Shown in pieces: positions 59,149 through 64,000 of a DNA stretch of 64,000 nucleotides. The stretch is from Solea solea. Its lineage: Eukaryota > Chordata > Actinopteri > Pleuronectiformes > Soleidae. The stretch covers positions 7,872,054-7,936,053 of the forward strand of contig NC_081134.1 of NCBI RefSeq assembly GCF_958295425.1, written 5' to 3'. A program made the translations under genes and the position numbers. The notes under the pieces are model-generated. The model was not told the DNA's origin and did not search any database. It saw only the letters and a program-made list of their open reading frames with translations. Positions within the stretch are counted from its first letter, which is position 1; the number at the start of each line of letters is the position of its first letter.

Positions 59149-59220
59149 TCCCTGGTGGTCTAGGGGTTAGGATTTGGCGCTCTCACCGCCACGGCCTGGG
59201 TTTGATTCCCAGTCAGGGAA
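59149..59220 (+). pseudogene. tRNA-Glu(CTC)-like copy, decayed
   Basis: This is a 72-nt tRNA with full cloverleaf pairing: acceptor TCCCTGG with TCAGGGA, anticodon stem TGGCG/CGCCA around loop CTCTCAC (anticodon CTC), and T stem CTGGG/CCCAG. The T loop is TTTGATT, so the invariant C56 and the B box are damaged. Five of the six differences from the vertebrate tRNA-Glu sequence as I recall it are CpG transitions. A T4 run three bases downstream would be a Pol III terminator. The lost C56 and the fused SINE remnant make a functional gene unlikely. Confidence 0.8.
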
Positions 59221-59261
59221 CCAATTTTGTGGGCAACCCATGGCCATGAAGAAAGGAATTT

Positions 59262-59402
59262 GGCTCATAACCAGAAGGTTGCTGGTCCCAGTCCCGCCCA
59301 GGGTGCAGGTAAGTGCTTCCCACTGCTCCCGTGTCACACGGCTTGGGTGTGTTGGGTTAAATTAGCAAGATTAGCAAGGGATGGGTTAAATACAGAGGAC
59401 AA
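59262..59402 (+). mobile_element. tRNA-derived SINE remnant
   Basis: It contains a second, poorer tRNA-like 3' half (CATAACCAGAAGGTTGCTGG, then CCCGCCCAGGGTGCAGG) and the tail GATGGGTTAAATACAGAGGA, which is common to fish SINEs. It follows the tRNA-Glu-like copy after about 40 bp, so the two may form one composite element. Confidence 0.65.
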
Positions 59403-59419
59403 ATTCATTATGACTAAAG

Positions 59420-59631
59420 CAGTGTTTCCCAACCCTGGTCCTCAGGGAACACTGCCCTGCATGTTTTATATGTTGCCCTGCTCCAACACACCTGATTCAG
59501 ATGGTCAGCTTGTCATCAAGCTCTGCAGAAGCCTGATAATGAATGTTCATCTGAATCAGGTGTGTTGGAGCAGGGCAACATCTAAAACATGCAGGGCAGT
59601 GTTCCCTGAGGACCAGGTTTGGGAAACACTG
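59420..59631. mobile_element. Palindromic hAT-like MITE
   Basis: A 212-bp near-perfect inverted repeat runs from CAGTGTTTCCCAACCCTGGT to its complement ending GGGAAACACTG. The arms run inward through CAGGGAACACTGCCCTGCAT and CTCCAACACACCTGATTCAG to a small centre. The flanks GACTAAAG and TTCTAAAA share five of eight bases, consistent with an eroded 8-bp target duplication, as in hAT elements. Confidence 0.85.
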
Positions 59632-60249
59632 TTCTAAAACACACTTGGTAACCTTGTTTTTAATGGTACATAGAAAAAAATAAATCATTATTATTATTGT
59701 AATTATAAAGTTGTGGCAGTGTGATAAAAACATTAAGTAAATTGATACACTTGTGGGTCTCATGTATGAAGCTTATAAATAAATAAACAAATAAAAGTAA
59801 CAGTGTAAACCACAGATTGCACTGATGATGTAAGCTTGTTGTTGACTTTCCCAGTCTGAATGACTGAGCACAGTAGAGGGGGTGGGGTGTCATTAATCCA
59901 TAGCTAGTGATGATGACCAGACATGCGAAAATGAGGTGTAGTGGGGGATGGGCGAGGACACTCGTGTTATGACTGGTGCTTGGCTGTGGGACAAACTTCC
60001 AGAGGCCTCGCTATTTTTCCCCCTCTTTTTCTGTCTCCTTCGTCGGTTTTCTGTGAGGAACAAAATGTCTCCATCTTGACGTGGATCAGTCAAAGAGACC
60101 AGCAGCTGACATTAAATCAACACTGGAGGATTGATTTCAACTTCAGCAAACCACAAACGTGTCATTGTGCGCGTTTGCAAAATAGGTTAGTTGTGTGATG
60201 GGCATGTTCTACCAGAGCCACTTAATACCTAATATTTGCCGTTATTCCT

Positions 60250-60930
60250 TCACAGATTAGCCGCGGTCGGTGTGGGACACCATGAATGCACCACCGTCAT
60301 CACGGGTTAATCATTAGCTTCAACGAGTGGCGCTTTGAAATAACAGTAGTTACAGGCAGCTCATTTTTGCATGCCCGGTCACGCCACTGTGTCGAATATC
60401 TGAGGCTGTAGCTGGCTTCTTACCGCCTGGCGTTAGCTTCAACTTAATAGCCTGACGATAGATAATACATATAAATGTGTGCGAAAGCGTCCTGTGTTGC
60501 AACTGATTAAACGATAACATGGTCTGACTTGAATACACGAGCTGTGGAAGATCTCAACATTTGAGAAGTTTTGTCCAAGTAGGTACGAGATTATAGCAAC
60601 ACTGTCATTAGCGTAGCGTGCTAGTGTTAGCTAGCTCGCTAGTTTTCAGTAGGTTTGTAGTGATCATGACGCGCTCTTGTTTTCGTCAAAAGTGTAATTT
60701 TAAAGAAGCCACGTTAACGTCCGTAGCATCAAATATTGTCCATATCAAATACAAACCGTGAACTAGCACAGCGTTGAGTACAGTGCTTCGAGCGCTAACT
60801 GTTGGGTGACCTGCGTTAAATGAGACCGTGGACCGCCTTACCTCAGTGGCATGTGTGGTGACGGGTACGGCCGCCGCAAAGGCAAAACTAATGTAAACTC
60901 GCACATTAGCCGGGGAGCTAACGTAACATA
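60250..60930 (+). promoter_or_regulatory. CpG-rich segment, probable promoter of next gene
   Basis: Clusters of CpG (GATTAGCCGCGGTCGG, GACGCGCTCTTGTTTTCGTC, GACGGGTACGGCCGCCGC, AGCCGGGGAGCTAACG) set this apart from the A+T-rich sequence around it. No open frame or known protein starts here. By synteny with human 3q26, a plus-strand gene, probably tbl1xr1 with non-coding first exons, is expected to begin here (inference). Strand is assigned on that basis only. Confidence 0.4.
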
Positions 60931-62295
60931 TCTAATAATAATAATGACGATGAAATAAATTTGTTCCCATAACTACCTAAAAATACGCAAGTATTGTATA
61001 TTCACATATCAATCTCGTTGCATAAATTGCGACAAAGCCTGCTTCCATTTGCCCCCGTGTTTCCACTCAGTGACCATGACATGTGGGATATTTACTGTAA
61101 ACATTGCAATAATTGTCAATTGAAAGTGGGGTTACTTGATATATGTGGTGTATGGATGGGACAATATGCAATATCATCCTTTTTATTAAGTTTCGTTTGA
61201 TGGTGGTGAATATCCCTATTTGAGATTAAAATAAAATAAAGCCATTGATATAAAAATATATGGTTTTGCAAAAACATTTTGTAAAATACTTTTTTCTTAC
61301 GTAAGTATTAAAAAAATATTAGGAACATCTTCCTCAGTATCTATACGCTTTTAGAATCTGAACGCAAACCGTATGCAAATTTGAGAGCATCTTCTATAAG
61401 CATATGAATATGAACTGAATAACGGCATACACGGAAGGCCCCACCCGTTTCCGTTAATAATAAAAATAGTCTTTTTGTAATTATTGCAATAATATTGTTA
61501 ATCACCTTAATATTTTTTGACAAGGATAATTAACCTGTGGAAATGTTCATATCATCCATGTCTACTTATTCTGGCTTTTACCAGTGACTGTGTGCATTTT
61601 GAGTCATTCATAGGCTCTAAGTGCATCACATGTAACACTGTCTCAATTAACACATTGGAGATTCACTACCACTTTAGGTGGGAAGGGCAATGTAGTAGCT
61701 TATTATCTTGCTAATTTAGTTACTGACAGATTAGCATTGGGACATACCTTGCATTGGATTTAAGTGGCACAAAAACAGTCACGAGCCACGTTCACTAAGG
61801 AGTAACAAAAGTCATTGGTACCAGTTTGACATTCTGTATAAGTTTTGTTAAGATAATATAGTAGCATCTGTGACACTGACAACAAAGTTGGCTGTTTAAT
61901 TCAGATTTTATACTACAAAGCACACTTTGATGTTACTGCTTCAGGGATGGCTTCACCATGCTCAAATATCCTCAGACTGTATTTAGCTTTTTATATTGCT
62001 GACCCAGTTTCTGTTCTTGTTTTGTGACTCGCCCCTTTGTGCATAACACCTGGTTCCTGCTGCCTTTTCACCCTGACACACTGCTGCTGGAATGTTTTCT
62101 CTTAATTTTTTTGCACCTCTAAGAGAGGAATACTGTCTTCTGTAAATACTCTAGTTGGATATTATGCGTGAAAGTGGTATTTGGCACTACTTGTTTAATA
62201 TTGGGCATTACTTGGCAGCAGTGCATGTTGAAATTAATTAAATTCAAGTCAAGGAAATGATTGTTTGAGTAAATGCTTGTTCCTTGTCTCCCAGG

Positions 62296-62361
62296 AATTG
62301 GGAAATTTTGTCGAGGACAACGCAGTTATGATGCACCCCTGAAGACATCTTGATCGCATGG
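62296..62361 (+). other. Possible non-coding or start exon of next gene
   Basis: A segment is bounded by a fair acceptor (CCTTGTCTCCCAG) and a donor (GCATGG then GTAGAGT). It contains three ATGs, one followed soon by a stop and one at its very end. It could be a 5' UTR exon of the gene whose promoter is proposed at 60.25-60.93 kb. No protein match supports it. Confidence 0.25.
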
Positions 62362-62807
62362 GTAGAGTATCTCACTGTTTAGTATTACATAATTTTAGCT
62401 TTTCTGTGCAGTTGTATACTTATATTGATGCCTGGAAGATTGCAGTACCATGGCCAAGGGTAGGACATCAATTGAACAGAAGTGGAAATGTGAACTATGT
62501 TGGTGGCTTGGTTATTATGTAATTAAATGCTGTGTCAGTGCTCTTGATAGAGCTAATGATCTAAACGTAACATTTGACAGAATGGTCAAGCAGCTATTCT
62601 TGTAAGTAAGTAAGCTCTTACCCTCTTCACTGCCCCCTTGTCACTTGCATGGTAATGACATTTTGCTGGCACTCTTTGAAAGGAGGTTAGTATTAGATAA
62701 GCATAAGTGTTCTACCAACTTGGTAATTATCAACATACTGAACCTTAATGACAACAATGGAAAGACACTCTTGCAGCCCGAGCACTGAACTGGTGCTGTG
62801 GGAATAG

Positions 62808-63400
62808 CACATAATACATTCACTGGCCACTTCTTCAGGTATTTGTTCAACTGCTCGTTCACACAAACATCTAGTCAGCTGATCAGATGGCAGCAACACA
62901 ATTTATTCAAGCATAAAGATTCGGACTGCAACGATGTATCGGTTATTAGTCTATTACTAAAGGAATCATCAAATATTTCGACACGGACCAAGCACCCAAT
63001 TGATTAGTCGAGAATATTATTAGATTAATTGATTATGAAAATGAGTGTTAGTTACAGCCCCAATATAGACGTAATCAAGATGACCTGCTGAAATTCAAAG
63101 GAAGCATATGAATGGGGAAGATGAGAAGTTGCTTTGAACATAACATGGTTGTTGGTAGCAGGTGGGCTGGTCTGAGTATTTCAGAAAGCGTTGATCTACC
63201 GTGGTTTTCATACCATTTCTAGGGTTTACAAAGAATGGTCTGAAAAAGAAAATATCCAGTGAGCAGCAGTTGTCTGGGTGAAAAAGCCTTGTTGATGCCA
63301 GAGGTCAAAAGAGAATGTCCAGACTGGTTTGACATGAACTATAGCAATGTCAAAACCTTGAAGAAGATGAGCAATGGCAGCAGAAGTTCACCACTCTTTT
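62808..63400 (+). mobile_element. Tc1-like transposon relic, interrupted
   Basis: The left terminal sequence (CACTGGCCACTTCTTCAGG) is followed by the same 5' region and transposase start as in the copy at 12972-13285: blocks GTTGTTGGTAGCAGGTGGGC, TTTCAGAAAGCGTTGATCTA and TTTACAAAGAATGGTCTG, then GATGCCAGAGGTCAAAAGAG. The catalytic part is missing. A second element is inserted at 62926-63062. Confidence 0.8.
62926..63062. mobile_element. Small element nested in Tc1 relic
   Basis: About 137 bp, absent from the related copy at 12972, split the Tc1 relic. Its ends are inverted (GGACTGCAAC at the left, GTTACAGCCCC at the right). The right half contains GATTAATTGATTATGAAAAT, the reverse complement of a pattern frequent in fish non-autonomous DNA transposons. 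Confidence 0.65.
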
Positions 63401-64000
63401 TATTTAGAGTTGGTTTTCCCTTAACAAAAATGTGTTATTTTGCTTGTATTGTACTGAATTTAATGGTTATGCTTCATGCTTCATATGGGATGTATTAGCC
63501 ATCAAGACTTTGTGACTGCCTTTTTAGGAATTGCTGTAGGGCTTCCACTAGATTGCAGGCTTCTTGGTTCAGTTGGTCTTGGATCTCAGCCTCTGGGATG
63601 CAGCAGGAGACATGTTGACTTTTTCAGGGCATTGGCATGACGGAAACAGTAGTGGTTCTGTCCCTCGTCCAGACTCCTTGTTTATTTCCACTGTCCTGTT
63701 TAAACAGCGCCGGTTCTGCATGAATAAATATGGGGCCAACAACAAGAACTGCACAATCTGTCACTGCTGAGGTTTAAAGCCTCAGTCTATGCCAGACATT
63801 TGGTCCAAAATACCCGCCTGCCTTGTGAAGACTGCTGGAAATAATTTCCAGTTGTAGGTCAATGAATGGAAACTGGTTCTCTGCCTAGAGTGAGGAGGCA
63901 TTTGCAGCATCTAACAGGTAGACGAGCAAGAAGTTATTATTCATCAAATGGCAGATTGGTTAGTGTTTTTGTTCTGCTCCCTGTTCAGAAGTTACGAGAG
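63401..64000. other. Intronic or intergenic, nothing recognised
   Basis: No coding exon, RNA gene or repeat is recognised to the end of the window. If the neighbouring gene starts at 60.3 kb, this would be its intron. Confidence 0.5.

Overview
This window is vertebrate nuclear DNA, almost certainly from a ray-finned (teleost) fish. Genes are split into short exons by GT-AG introns. Families of degenerate transposons typical of fish genomes (Tc1-like relics, a TTAA-flanked MITE, palindromic MITEs, tRNA-derived SINE debris) fill introns and spacers, and there are many microsatellites. Nothing in it is bacterial or viral, and I found no CRISPR array, operon or integrated virus.

Layout. 1-5706 is one uninterrupted satellite array with a 38-bp unit, into which four copies of a 73-nt tRNA-like module have been built. 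5707-21173 holds no gene I recognise, only repeat fragments and stretches that look like candidate non-coding regulatory DNA. 21174-27954 (minus) is an 11-exon major-facilitator transporter of the MFSD8-like family. 30428-34966 (plus) is kcnmb3, a BK-channel beta subunit. 38385-48372 (minus) is the full 20-exon coding region of pik3ca (p110-alpha), with its promoter and first non-coding exon near 49.5-49.9 kb. 51288-52650 (minus) is kcnmb2, a second BK-channel beta subunit. 52651-60200 has no recognised gene but contains a decayed tRNA-Glu, a SINE relic and a palindromic transposon. A CpG-rich segment at 60.25-60.93 kb and a possible non-coding exon near 62.3 kb suggest the 5' end of another plus-strand gene that continues to the right.

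How the genes relate. kcnmb3, pik3ca and kcnmb2 keep the order and orientation of human 3q26 (KCNMB2, ZMAT3, PIK3CA, KCNMB3, read in reverse), but zmat3 is missing from its expected slot. The two BK beta genes share intron positions and phases and flank the unrelated kinase gene. On that synteny the next gene to the right is expected to be tbl1xr1 on the plus strand (inference).

The observations most worth a second look are: (i) the tRNA-Arg-like module amplified inside the satellite; (ii) an apparent one-base frameshift in exon 9 of the mfsd8-like gene; (iii) a kcnmb3 extracellular loop lacking a conserved cysteine pair; and (iv) a tRNA-Glu copy whose differences from the functional sequence are nearly all CpG transitions, which mimic compensatory pairing. 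I did not find a clearly new molecular system.
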